A DNA stretch of 64,000 nt from Clavaria fumosa (Eukaryota > Basidiomycota > Agaricomycetes > Agaricales > Clavariaceae): the NCBI GenBank assembly GCA_951802425.1, contig OX637804.1, forward strand, positions 1,550,001 through 1,614,000. The letters are read 5' to 3'. Positions 43,643 through 54,986 of this stretch are shown one piece after another (position 1 is the first letter of the stretch; every line of letters begins with the position of its first letter). Position numbers and translations under genes: made by a program. The notes beneath the pieces are model-generated. The model saw nothing but the letters and a program-made list of their open reading frames with translations. It was not told the origin of the DNA and searched no databases.

Positions 43643-45518
43643 CTTGTGCTGGGAAAAAGGTGACTTTCCCAGGGCAAGACTTTACGTGAAGGCAATTTTC
43701 CAAGAAAGGAGATTTGCCTTCAAAGGGTCTGACAAAGAGGTTGTCCGTTTTTATATTCTTTTGTAATATGACTTTACAAAAGTGGGTGCAGAGCAAGGCT
43801 CGATGCAATCGCCGGGGGGCAGGTTTTATATGAGGTTCAGAGCTGTCTGGTGTACTTCATATAAAGGGGGTGTGGGTGCGGGCTGCAGTCAAGCAGTCCA
43901 CGGGACTAGGTCCCCCACTAGTTTAACATCATTGCAGACGGTTCCCCTAGGGTATTGTCCTGCTCGGCATCTAGTCTAGTGCGTCGGTCTTGCGTAAATT
44001 ATTGATAATGATATTTTGTCCCATGGGAGGTGGTTCTCCTGGTGTCCATGATTTTAGTCCGTTTATAGTGATGGTATGACTATCTTTCAGGGGTCAGCTT
44101 CCCAGGGTAAGATTACCCCTGAGAGCCGGTGGGGCTCGTCTCCACATACAGAGCAGTTTACTCTCCAGAGTTTTTACAAGGGGGGATTAATCCCTAATCC
44201 ATACTAACAGGTCTCTTCTGGTCTTGTTGTCCCCACAACCAGTGTGGTTCTTCCGAGTGGAACAGGGGGCCTGCGTCATTGATGGTTACTCCAGAGTAGA
44301 CTAATCCAGATAGTGATCAGCATAGTCAAAACTATGCCTCTGCTACGTCAGCGCCACTAGTTCTCTATCTTTTCAGTGCGAACCTGCCGCACTTACACGG
44401 ATGGACTAGCGACTAGCTGTCACTATTTTGCTTCAAATCTTATAGCGGACTTTGATCAGGATTACTCTCAGTTTACCCAAGTCCTGATTTTCATTGGGTG
44501 GATAAGTCCCATGACCCAATTAAGGGCTCCGCTGTAAGCTTTATCCTTGATAGGAAAGAGGGACTGAGGTAGACACCCCAGCTTTCTTGGCGCTGCTCCA
44601 CCTTGCCTTAGGTAAGAGGTCTGGCGGTTTAAACCGGCTGAGCCGAGCTCCAACATTTCCCTTGGCCTTCCACTGCTTTCTGTGTGAAACACCCTGGATC
44701 TAATGCATTGGGATTTATAGGATTGCTGCCCTGGCCCCGGCAAAAAGCCTAAGGCGCAAAGAGCACTCCGAACCCTGCGTCCATCAGGCACACATACTCC
44801 TGGGGCTGGAATCGCAGTCCACAGTTTCTGTAGTATAGTAATATATTTGAATTTTTCTTATATCCAAGAACTATTCGAATAGTACTACTAAACTTTTTAT
44901 AGCCTGGGTCTGAACGGTGGTCCAGGTGGAACTCCACCCCTTAAGGGGGCCAGTGATCCCTTCTCCCCTTCTTTGCACCTCAAGGGAGGCAGAAGGCAGG
45001 GAGGTCTACAAATTTAGTTCTACTAATTTAATTATGTACAGGGCCCTGTCCTTGGCCTGTATTTTACGATACAAAATTGGAGGCTGGCCAGTCTTACTGG
45101 GTCCGGGCCTCTTAATCCTACTACACTTAGCTTAGAAACACCCGCTGCTGGGGGTGCCAGGTCCTCATGTTGGTCGGATTCTTTGTCAGTCGAATGTCAA
45201 TGGCAGTCGAGTCATGCCGGCAGTCGGTGGGCGCTTCGGTTGGGGTGAACTGGAATCATAAATAGTCGGGGGGTGAGTGGGGGCAGTTGTTGTCCGGGTG
45301 TGTACAGCACGCATCGATCTTCCCGCTGGCCGTTCCTTAGGCCGTCGCATGTTGGTCACTGCCTCTTTCGGCACATCTGCACATGCCGCCTCTATCCTGC
45401 GCATCGTCAGTTTCTCAGGCTGCGACTAGAGGACTTACCTTTCTTTTTCTTGTTCAGCTAGAACCCGAGTGCTGTCCGCTTCGTCGCGGTCAGTGCGTCA
45501 GCGAGGTCTTTGACCTTT
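43643..45518 (-). other. Gypsy-A leader/5' internal region
   Basis: About 1.9 kb between the Gypsy-B right target duplication and the Gypsy-A 5' LTR. No long open frame. Phrases such as GGTCCAGGTGG and AGGGCCCTGTCC recur in the Gypsy-B leader (42930-43020), suggesting related leaders. Confidence 0.5.
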
Positions 45519-46357
45519 TGTCAGCGACTGGCCACCAGCTCAACTGGGGTAGCAGTGCGACTCAGTCTCAGGTGCTCGGAGTTGAAGTCAGGGGAAACGA
45601 ATTCTATAGGCAACTACAATGAGTCTATTCTACAGAACAGGAGCTTGTCGGGTATAGACCAGGTTGAAGACGAGGGAACTAAGATGACTGAACGACTGAA
45701 TACTTATACTAATGGGCCTTATCTCCTTATCATGGTCCATGCAGCTCAACACTGCTTCTATATCACAAGGCACAGGAATATGTGCCTGAGAAGCAGGGTT
45801 GCTGACTGTCTGCAGCGCACACAGACCAGGGTGCCTTCCTAGTGTGGTCTTTCATCAGTCACAGAAGCTCTCTGTGGGAATTCCCTCGTTATTGTCACTG
45901 CTTGTGATCCAGAGTTTATGGGAGTCGGTCTGGTCACGTGTAGACATAAGCGCTGGTCTGGCGCTTATGGTAGTTGCCTTTTTGGGTGTGCCTAACACTT
46001 GGGCTTTTCGGACTAGGTGCCATACCTAGCCAGGCCTCGGCACGATTATGGACAGGTTAAGTCCAATAGGTGCACAGGTGTTCTATGGTCCGTGCGAGCC
46101 ATTAGTCATGTGGCTTGATGTTCCATGTGGGCGAGCTGAGCTCAAGCCTTGCTTTACTAAGCACCGATTATGCTTAAGTAATACCGGCACTAATATGGGC
46201 ACTTAGAGTCATATTAGCATGGACCTATTACTAAGCGGATGCACGCTAGACAGGCACTTATTCCAATAGGCGCTCAAAGCAAGCGCTTAGGTTGTGGGTG
46301 CTAAATGCCAGGCGCTTCACAGTATAGATTATGTAAGGAAATTCAATTATCCTTACA
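45519..46357 (-). repeat. Gypsy-A 5' LTR
   Basis: 839 bp partner of 25096-25934. Copia protein-coding sequence resumes immediately beyond it. Confidence 0.85.
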
Positions 46358-46407
46358 TAAGGGGGAGACCAAGACAAAAATTATATTGCAAGACATACTC
46401 TATGCCC
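46358..46407 (+). pseudogene. Ty1/Copia relic, right part
   Basis: Encodes KGETKTKIILQDILYAQM, the residues expected after the Copia protease/pre-integrase segment on the left side of Gypsy-A. Similarity ends where the NLR2 3' flanking duplication begins at about 46408. Confidence 0.65.
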
Positions 46408-46594
46408 AAATGCTGGGCAGTCACATGCTTGAAACAAAGTGTTGGGGCAGAGCAGAGTCTTCAGGCACCCCAAAGCCCCAATTTTAACTTTGCTGCATAG
46501 ATTGCTAACTAACTTTGTTCCAACTATCAGGCCTGCCTGTGCTTGTACTTTTGTATCAAACCACAGTAATTCAATGGTCAATACATCTGCCCAT

Positions 46595-49500
46595 TTAGCA
46601 ATGTGAGACACCAAGCCACATGGTGGAACTGAACACTTGGTTTTGTAGGGCACAATGCAAAAGTTCACAAGATATGTGGAGGATAACATGATTTTCAGAA
46701 GAATCAACAAATGCACACAAACAGACAGGGGGTGTGCTGAGAGGACACAGAAGAAATCTTGTCTCCTGAAGAAAGACAGTCTCCTCAGAGACAGGAATCC
46801 ATAAGATGGGAATCACACATCCATTAGATTGAGGGGCACAGAGCCAGGAATGGCCACCAAACTTTTGGACAAGCACAGACCTCTGTACTTTGGGAACATG
46901 CAAGAACTGGGAGAAACAAACATAAGGAATAAGGTGATGGTTTGCATCACCAATGTGTCGTCTTGCTATAGCTACACCAGTCTTGACATCCCATATCCAT
47001 ACCATATGACCATGAGACACAGATGCAATTAAATTGCCATCAAGTGAGAAAGTGACTGAGTGAACTGCATGTGTATGCCCTTTGAAGGGTGGGACTAATG
47101 TTAGACCAGTTTTTGCATCCCATATACACACAGTTTTATCCCAGGACCCAGATGCAATGAGAGAACTATCAGGAGAGAAGGCAATTGTATTGACCCTATC
47201 TCTGTGCCCTCTAAGGGGGTGTCTTATTGCATTCCCAGTTTTGGCATCCCACAACCACACAGTGTTATCAGAAGACCCAGAGGCAATGACAGCACCATCA
47301 GGTGAAAAAACCACTGATTTGATTGAACCCATCTGCCTTCTGAGTGGTGGCTGAGCTATCACAGAACCAGTCTTTGCATCCCAGAGGCACACAGTTCCAT
47401 TTGCAGACCCAGATGCAATGAGAGTATCATCAGGTGAGAAGGCAACTGAAGTCACTCTAGCTGTATGTCCTCTCAGTGGGTCACCTATTGCCTCAAAGGT
47501 TTTTGCATTCCAGAGGTACACAGTATCTTCAGACCCACATGCAATGAGAGTGCCCCCAGGTGAGAAGACAACTGATCCCCTCTCAATGGTGTTCCCTCTG
47601 GATAACTGACCCTTTATTGCACCAGTTACAGAATCCCAAATGCAAACAGGCCCAGATGCAGACCAAGATGCAATGAGAGTGCCACTAGCTGAGAGAACAA
47701 GTGAGGCAACACTGTGTTGTTGCCCTGTGAGCATTTGATCTATTCCAGCACCAACATTTGCTTCCCATATGCACAAAGTACCATCTGCAGACCCAGATGC
47801 TATGAGGTTACCATCAGATGAAAGGTCAACTGAATTCACTCTGCCTGTGTGCCCTCTAAATGGCTGACCTACTGCTGAACCAGATTTTGCATCCCAACAA
47901 CAGACAGTATGATCATCAGACCCAGATATAATGAGAGTGCCATCAGGGGAGAAGACAATGGAGGTTACTCCACTTGTATACTCTCTGAGTGGTTGAGCTA
48001 TTGCAGAACCAGTCTTTGCATCCCACAGACATACTGTTCCATCTTCAGACCCAGATGCAATGAGAGTGCCATCAGGTGAGAAGACAATTGTTTGAACCCA
48101 ACTAGCATGCCATTTATTAATAAGTGGTTGGCCTATTGTCACTGCATCCCAAACACAAACAGCATCCTGAGAACAAGATGCAATGAGGCTGCCATCAGGT
48201 GAAAAGATAACAGACATAACCCAAGTAGTGTGCCCTCTGAGTGGCCCACCTATTGCTGCACCAGTTTTGGCATCCCATATGCATACAGTTCTGTCCAGAG
48301 ATCCAGATGCAATGAGAGCACCATTTGGTGAAAAAGCGATTGAGGTAACTTCATACACATGCCCTCTGAGAGGAAGTCCTATTGCTGCACCTGTTTTGGC
48401 ATCCCACATCTGAATGGTCTCATCTTGAGACCCAGATGCAATGACAGTACCATCAGGGGAGAAGACAACTGAAGTAACACGACTAGTGTGCCCTCTGAGT
48501 GGCTGACCTATTGCTGTTCCTGTCCTTGTATCCCATATACACAAAGTTTGATCCTGAGATCCAGATGCAATAAGGGTGCCATCAGGGGAGAAAGCTACTG
48601 ATTCTACACTTTTTTGATGGCCAACACATCTGCACAAATACCCTTTCCATCTAGGACTCCATCCCTTCACCAATTTCAATGGTAATTGGTCCACAAAAGG
48701 CTTATACTGCTGGTAAATCATTGTCTCTTGTGGTGTGAAGATTAGAGCTGATGTGTATATGTGAAGTGGACTTTGTATTATGCATGGTGCAAAATACTGG
48801 ATGAATCTCCTTGTGTCATGCATCCACCTGCTCATCACATCCAGTCCACCAGGCACACCCTGGAACCATTTTTCAAGGCTTCCTAAGGTTTCTACTGCCT
48901 GACTGAGCTGTTGCATATATGCAAGGACCTCAATCCATTCCAATGGTTTGACTGTCATCACTATTTGCAGCCATTCTAACAAAGCTGACCCATGCATCTC
49001 TTCCTCTGGTATCAATTGAAGCACATGTGTCCCCCAAAACTGGCAACCATACTGAAGTTGCAAAGAAACACCCTGCTCAAACTTCTGCTCAAGATCACAA
49101 ATTTCTGCATAATGTGGGCGGTGCAGCTGCAAGAGGTTGCCATTGAGCAACCTCAGCATATCCATGTTCAGAGCTTGGTCCATCAAAGTTAGTGATCCAA
49201 CTGCCAGTGTCCTGTTCACAGACTCTGCAGAGATGAACCACTTTGTATTGTTTGTTGGTGATGTAAACCATCTGGCAAGTGAGGCATGAATCAATCTAAT
49301 CAATGGAGCTCCTTGGACTTGGATCACAAGTAGACAGTCCAAGGTAGCCACAATCTTCTCAACTCTGTCAGGATTTTCACCAATCAATACTGCAAGTGCA
49401 ATTGTTGTGAGGGGGTTCCTCAAGGTGGCAATAGCTCCCAGCACTTTACAACAGGCAACTACAAATGCATGCCCTGCATTTTGTTCTGCAATGCTATTCA

Positions 49501-51173
49501 AAGCAGTGAAATATAGGGTCTCCAATTTGCTATCTCCTTCTTCTGGTTTGTCAGAGATAAACTTTTCAAGAGTTTCCCCTGGCTCAAAGCTGGAAGCAAT
49601 GAATCGGCAAGCTATGTAAACCCACAAAAACAGTCCACTAGCACTCTCAACCAATTTTTGGGTCATCTGAGGACCAGGCCATCCTACATCCAGCTGTTTG
49701 GCTATTGCAATTTCCTGTAATCTGTGTTGTGTATACAAGAAAATGTCCCTCTGATTTTGTGCACTGTCAAGGTCCAAATGGTGTGTAATTGCACCAAGTT
49801 GTTCATTGAACACATGGCTAATATCATGTTGTGGGCCAGAAGAACGGCTGGTCACAAACAGCTTCACACTTGCAGGAAGCTGTGGCAGGTAGGCAACAAA
49901 AGCTGCGAGAAGTGGCTGTCTTGACTCATGTGAGCCACATTCATCCAAGGCATCCAAAACTAAACACAGTTGGTCAATGGAGCCCAGGGCTTGGAAGGGA
50001 TCAAGTAGTAGCTTCCTGAATTGAGCATGAATGGATTTCGGAATGCTAGAATCTGCCTTCAAGACCTTCATCAAAGCAATCCTGAATTGCAAGTTGTGGC
50101 ATGCCAGGTCATATGCCAAAGTGCCAATGACTTTCTTGGCATCTGACAGTTCAGCCTCATCTCGTCTGAAGAAAAAGGCCCCCCCGAATGTTCCAGCCCG
50201 TTTCAGACTCTGTGCCACACTGTGGGCAATAGTTGTTTTGCCCGAGCCAGCAGGTCCAGTAAACCAGAACACCCTTGGCCCAGTTGGTGAGCTATCTCCT
50301 GCCCACTTCACAATTTCTGCCAGCAAATCAACTCTGGTGCCATCAAGGCAGCAGGACTCCTCCTCCCATCCTGCAGAGGGTAAATGCGGCACCTTCTCAA
50401 GCAAAAATTCATAGGCTAAGATTAAGCAATGAGAGAGTAATGAGTAGGTGGGACGCTTGATAGGGAAAAAGTGCATGCCATACTTAGATTCTGGGCTGAA
50501 TTGTGGAGCTCCTCTAGCCCAGCGCGGAGCGAGACATCAGTCTGTAGCTGGAGGATGCACATTGTTAGCAATTGACAACCAGTAGAAAGAAATTGATTTG
50601 GCATAATTACACCAAAAAGCAGCAGAGCAGCATCTAATTCTCGGTTCATTGCTCCAATGAGATCCTTTACGTGCATTGCCTGCACGACACGGCGGGTGCG
50701 ACCAAAATTCTGCAATTGCGTAACAGTAATTGCGACACTGGTTATTGCCCTGTGAAGGATGAGGTTGAGCTAAGGTAGCTTCATCAGGAGCAATGACGAA
50801 CCGCTTAAGTTGCCCCGAATTATCGATGAGAGTGCGGGCAGCAGAACTTGTCGCAGACGATGGCGCCGCCGCGCATGCATTAATGATCGTGATATAGATT
50901 GCGACCGTCCGCTCGATGAGAGCACGGCAGTTTCGCTTATTCTTTTTTACCGTCTGCGACGCGCCGTGGTCAGTCGATGCGCCTTGGCTGGCGATTGATA
51001 TTGAAGTGCCCGTTGCTCACCTCATGAAGTCTGATCAGGGCTTCAAGGCCGCCAGTGATGGCCCGGATAGGGCCCTTGGCGGGACCTGGTATGGCGTTTG
51101 ATGCGCTCCATAGTATATCGAGAACGAAAGCTGTATTCGATAGCACGCTAGAGCTGAGTGGGATGGCTGACAT
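46595..51173 (-). CDS. NLR2: NACHT-WD40 NOD-like receptor with MLKL-like helical N-terminus
   Basis: Exons 51173-51021, 50953-50802, 50749-50484, 50415-46595; 1463 aa, phases consistent. Residues 1-185 are helical: an N-terminal amphipathic stretch, then LIDNSGQLKR...VTQLQNFG, then DLIGAMNRELDAALLLFGV, a pattern typical of the MLKL/HeLo-like four-helix bundles that precede NACHT in many Agaricomycete NLRs. Walker A is GPAGSGKTT (244-252); Walker B is LCLVLDALDE (340-349). About 13 divergent WD40 repeats occupy residues 787-1344, each close to SPDGTLIASGSxDxTVCIWDAKTG. The C-terminus after the propeller includes ILWIPVSEE. Proposed role: non-self sensing leading to cell death. The large last exon is CpG-depleted. 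Possible extra splicing at the 3' end is not excluded. Confidence 0.87.
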
Positions 51174-51396
51174 GATGGTTCGATAACAAGGACGATGGCT
51201 TGATGAAGCGAGTGATCACGTGGATAAGGTCGCATGTGAACTATATCAACGGCAATTGTACAACCCCATACGATGAAGGAAGGAAGGAGGTCGGGGGAGA
51301 AATATAACAGCGACTAATTTCAAACAGAGCCGTCACACGTCACTAGGGATGAGAATGGCGTGAACGAGAACGATGACGTCGGCGGGTTACGAAGGC
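51174..51396. promoter_or_regulatory. Upstream region of NLR2
   Basis: 223 bp between the NLR2 start codon and the stop codon of the co-oriented GPCR gene. No clear TATA element. CpG content is normal. Confidence 0.35.
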
Positions 51397-53250
51397 TCAT
51401 TGCGCACTCGCCGGCCGTCGCAGCGGCGTCAACGAGCTGTCCGACGCGATTGAACTCATGGTCTCCCGACGGTGATCGAGCTCGCCCCCTTCAAATGCCA
51501 CAAGCGTCGTGCCTGTCGTCGCGGTCGCGTTGGTCAGCGTCTTCGTCAACGCCACCCCCGGCACCGTTAACATGACCGGGGGGGAGGTAGGCGCCATCAA
51601 CGTAAACGGCGTCACCCCGCATGACGCAGCCGTCGCCCGCTTCTGGCTTCGTTGCGTCGACAGCGCCGGGATTGACGACGCGTCTGGGAACAAACGTCGT
51701 GCGCGAACGAATAACAGCACATTGATAAACCCTTTTCCGATTGTGATAGATTATTATCATTGTGTTTGTGGAAGCGGTGGGGTGTCGGTGGTTTCCATCC
51801 AGGGTGAACAAAACGGAATTGATCATCAGTATCAAGTTGAACAAGGGGAAGCGCGGAGAATAAGGAACAAGCCTGTCAGGTTGAAGATGACACCTCCCAG
51901 CGCCTTCGCCCAAAGTGGCGTCTGACCGCCGTTGAGCGAAGAGAATCGGGCCACCGTAATGGGTATTAGAGTGGCGGAATAAGCAACCTGTTGCACATTA
52001 ACATAGTCGTTCAGGGGACTTCAGAATAATTCAAATGAGTTTGCTCTCACGGGAAACCTACACAAGGAATATTCCAGAAATAGAGTCAGACGTTTTGAGA
52101 GATATCGAAAATATCGGCACCTCACCAAATCATGTGATTCGCCAACCGTATCATGTATGTGTCGATTAGGTCTCGCCCAAAGGAGAGCTTCCAGCCTTCG
52201 CCTCGGGGGACAAAGCGCAGACTCCACTTTCCATCAATATGGCACAGGTTGCCGCGCACGCGGAGCACAATCGCGGTACACAGAAAGAAGCTCAGTCCCG
52301 CTGATAGGTATTCCTGGGGCGTTTGGAGACGGATGAGTCGCACGCGTGATAAGGCAAAAAGCTTGGTGAAAACGCACAATGAAATACTCGAGCATGGTGC
52401 GGTCAATCGCGTATTCGCTGCGGATCCAACACCTTGATGGGTAGGAAGAAGAGCTCGATCAGCTTCCGAGGAAGAAATGAGGAAAGAAAACGTGCCATAA
52501 CCCTGAAATACCGAAATAAGATCCTAGTGTTGGTTTTTGCAGAACTAGCGGGCCAATGGCGACCACGAAAGCTACAAAAGCCCATCCACTCACGAGCATC
52601 ACGATTAACAGCGAGCTGGGCGCGGTCCATCGTAAAAAGAGAAGGTTAAACAGGTGTGTTGTTATCACAAAGGACCTGTAGATTTTGAACAGTGTCAAAG
52701 TCAGATTCCATATCTTGGCCGGAGAGCGGTTTCATCTGCACCATATGGCCGTGCCTACGTTGCCGGCTTGTTTCAGTCCACCTTGTAAACGTTGAGACAT
52801 GATGCAGTTGCGTGATGCCGGCATAGATGAACAGATACCTTGTGCTTTACAGAAAGCGCCTTGGCTCACGCGGCCATCGTTGACCCACTTGATGCTCATG
52901 GCAGTGCCCACGCCCTGCAGCGTGTTGGCAACGAGCAAAGATGTGTAGTAGGCAATTAGGCTGGTATAGGAGTGGCTACTCGACTTTCTCTCCTTGGTAA
53001 ACAAGGTATATGCAAGTCTCTGGGGACGTTGTCAGCTGGCGAGCCAATCTGTGGGGTACAACGAATACACACCGCAGCCAGGGCAGCAATCGCAGTAATA
53101 GTAAGCAGGCCGGCGAACGAGATGAACTGCATAGAAAGTATACAAATCAGTTCTTTCGCGTAGAGTGGGGTGGGCATTGCTGTGACGACTCACTCCGACA
53201 CCGAGTGCCTCTCCAGTACCATAAACCCAAACGTCCATGTCGGCCGACAT
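51397..53250 (-). CDS. Seven-transmembrane GPCR-like protein (Git3/glucose-receptor type)
   Basis: Ten exons: 53250-53194, 53126-53073, 53019-52839, 52781-52742, 52675-52496, 52432-52378, 52313-52126, 52057-52051 (7 nt), 51987-51873, 51731-51397; 403 aa. Hydrophobic segments are spread over exons 2, 3, 4-5, 5, 6-7, 9 and 10. Conserved features of the Agaricomycete family include SLIAYYTSLLVANTLQGVGT, KQAGNVGTAIW, LLFLRWTAPS, an ISGLWCW turn, LRFVPRGEGWKLSFGRDLID, WFPVAY, and FINVLLFVRARRLFPD before a Ser/Thr-rich cytoplasmic tail. Such receptors act at the plasma membrane through G proteins; the ligand is unknown. Two introns (52495-52433 and 51872-51732) need GC donors, and the WFPVAY motif requires the 7-nt exon. 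Confidence 0.78.
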
Positions 53251-54303
53251 AATTTGAATATGATACTAACTTGAAGAAAAAGAAAAGAAAACGTCCAGCG
53301 TCCGTCCGAAGAGATCCAGCTCGTTGTGAAGGAATAAGGAACAGGAGAAACAAGCGTGTGGCAATACAGCACGTCTCCTATCTCTTAGAGGCGTTGCACA
53401 GATGCATTGCACCAATGATGGTTGGCCAGGCGCGCCTTGCCGTCTGGCGTCAAATTGGCGAAGCCATCAATCAATACACAGCTCTAACGTCAGCTCAATT
53501 ACAACTGTACCTGAAATCCCCTGATACCATATTTGCGCGGCGGCTCTTTCTCGGAATCCTCAACTGCGCGACGCCTCTTCACCCGGTTACTCGTAACTTT
53601 GCAACCTCCATGTGATGTGCTATGCGTGTGAGTAGCCATCGACCTTTCCAAAATTCTTTTAGTTGTATAGTCATCTTTGGCAAACTGTTCTTCAGCGTTC
53701 ATCACTAGCATCACTGGTAGGGTCGCAGCTGTCTCCGAAACACCGGTTATAGTCAGACACATCTTACTCCACCCCCATATGATGCGAATTCACGATCGGG
53801 AGAGGCGCGTATCAACCCATTTCGATGGAACCAACCGACTGCTCATCCTCTGAGCTCTCACCCTGATACACTTTGAGGTGTCATTTGAGAGGATAACGAA
53901 AAGCTGACGCTTCTACCTACGCTTTACTGTAACGTCGCAGTTGCATGCCATGCGTTGCGTCTGATGGTTGAGTACTAGAAGCGGTTAGCAGTGGCTTGGT
54001 TGACGTATAAGTGCCGTTACCCGCTGACATACGGATGCTTTGAGAGCACGGGACCGCGTTGCTTGGCTTCCCACAATACTGTACGGGAACCGAGGATGTC
54101 AAAGCCGAGCCGAGCAAAGAACCCCAACTGCCCAACATGCGGGTGTCCCTGCCCTTCATCATAATCCCCTTATCAACTCTCTGGGTCGCTCCTTTGTCCT
54201 CAGTTTAGACTAGAACTTGTAGACAACCTCAAATACAACCGGATGGTTCCTTGAACGAACGTCTGAGCGGCGCCACTCTTCCTCAGGGTCACGGCGTCGT
54301 ACG
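53251..54303. other. Intergenic DNA, no supported gene
   Basis: About 1 kb with only short frames. A minus-strand ORF (54162-53917) is too weak to call. The promoter of the GPCR gene must lie near 53260-53500. Confidence 0.4.
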
Positions 54304-54310
54304 TATAAAA
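54304..54310 (+). promoter_or_regulatory. TATA box of the small secreted protein gene
   Basis: TATAAAA 64 bp before the start codon, giving a leader of about 35 nt. Confidence 0.65.
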
Positions 54311-54373
54311 AGGGTTCCACCTCACTCGTTCACAAACTCTCTGAAACTTGGCCTCCCATTTTCAAAGACACTC

Positions 54374-54986
54374 ATGCGCACCTTACTCGCTCTCGCCGTC
54401 CTTGTGACAACACTCTTCGCGCTGACGGACGCTCTCCGGCTTGGCCCATTCATGCTCTTGAAGATAGGCGACGTTCAGGCGGATGTTGACGCACTCGCGT
54501 TCATCGAGCCCTCGGGGGCCGCGATTCCCGATCCGCAGCTCTACGCTCAAGACACAGGGAATGATGATGGTGAGGTCGCTGATGTCGCGGCGCAATTCGT
54601 CGAGGTGCCTCTGCCCCCAGGGCGACACGTGGCGCTAGGGCCGCCCAAATTCCCACAGAACATCATATCGGGAGCGTCAGACCCGTATTGTCAGTTTAAT
54701 GTCACGTCGTGGAATGCGAAGTGCGCGGGGATATGTGGATGTGCGTATTCCCTTCGTTCGTTTTGCAAAGGGTGCTGGTTGACAATTAACTTTACCGCAA
54801 TTAACTTTACCGCGGTTTCCGCTTGTGACAGCTATTCCTACTTGCCGTTCTTATTACAGCTTTGAGGCGACCAACTCTGGCCAGCCCAAGTTGCCGTATT
54901 GGTTCTGCTACACGGTGAATGTGAAGCTCTTGACTTCGGATTTCGTACCCAATGTCGAGGTCAACTTTGCGTACGCGTACAAGTAA
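54374..54986 (+). CDS. Small secreted protein, cysteine-containing
   Basis: Exons 54374-54740 and 54832-54986, 173 aa. The N-terminus (MRTLLALAVLVTTLFALTDA) is a clear secretion signal. The mature part is acidic (VADVAAQFVEVPLPPG) and ends in a Cys-rich tail (YCQFNVTSWNAKCAGICGS, TCRSYYSF, WFCYTVNVKLL), with one NVT glycosylation sequon. Six Cys in the mature protein could form three disulfides. The family is not recognised; by size and structure it resembles effector-like or cell-wall proteins of basidiomycetes. The intron contains a 15-bp direct duplication (CAATTAACTTTACCG). The strong TATA box suggests regulated expression. Confidence 0.7.

Larger units (their letters stand above)
25096..46357 (-). 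mobile_element. Gypsy-A: degenerate chromodomain Gypsy element, host of nested insertions
   Basis: Flanking 839-bp LTRs (25096-25934 and 45519-46357) start TGT and end ACA. They differ at about 12 of the first 275 positions, 8 of them CpG transitions. The element lies on the minus strand: a purine tract (GGGAGGGGGG on that strand) abuts the 3' LTR at 25935. The expected 5-bp target duplication is TGAAG on the left and TAAGG on the right (two mismatches), consistent with age. Gag pieces and the integrase C-terminus plus chromodomain remain; protease, RT, RNase H and the integrase core are deleted. Gypsy-B is inserted in its gag region. The host sequence is a Copia relic. Confidence 0.8.

Noticed and set aside
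53917..54162. Minus-strand 81-codon ORF with several Cys, divergent from the secreted-protein gene
   Set aside because: No signal peptide, no recognisable family and ambiguous splicing; coding support is too weak.
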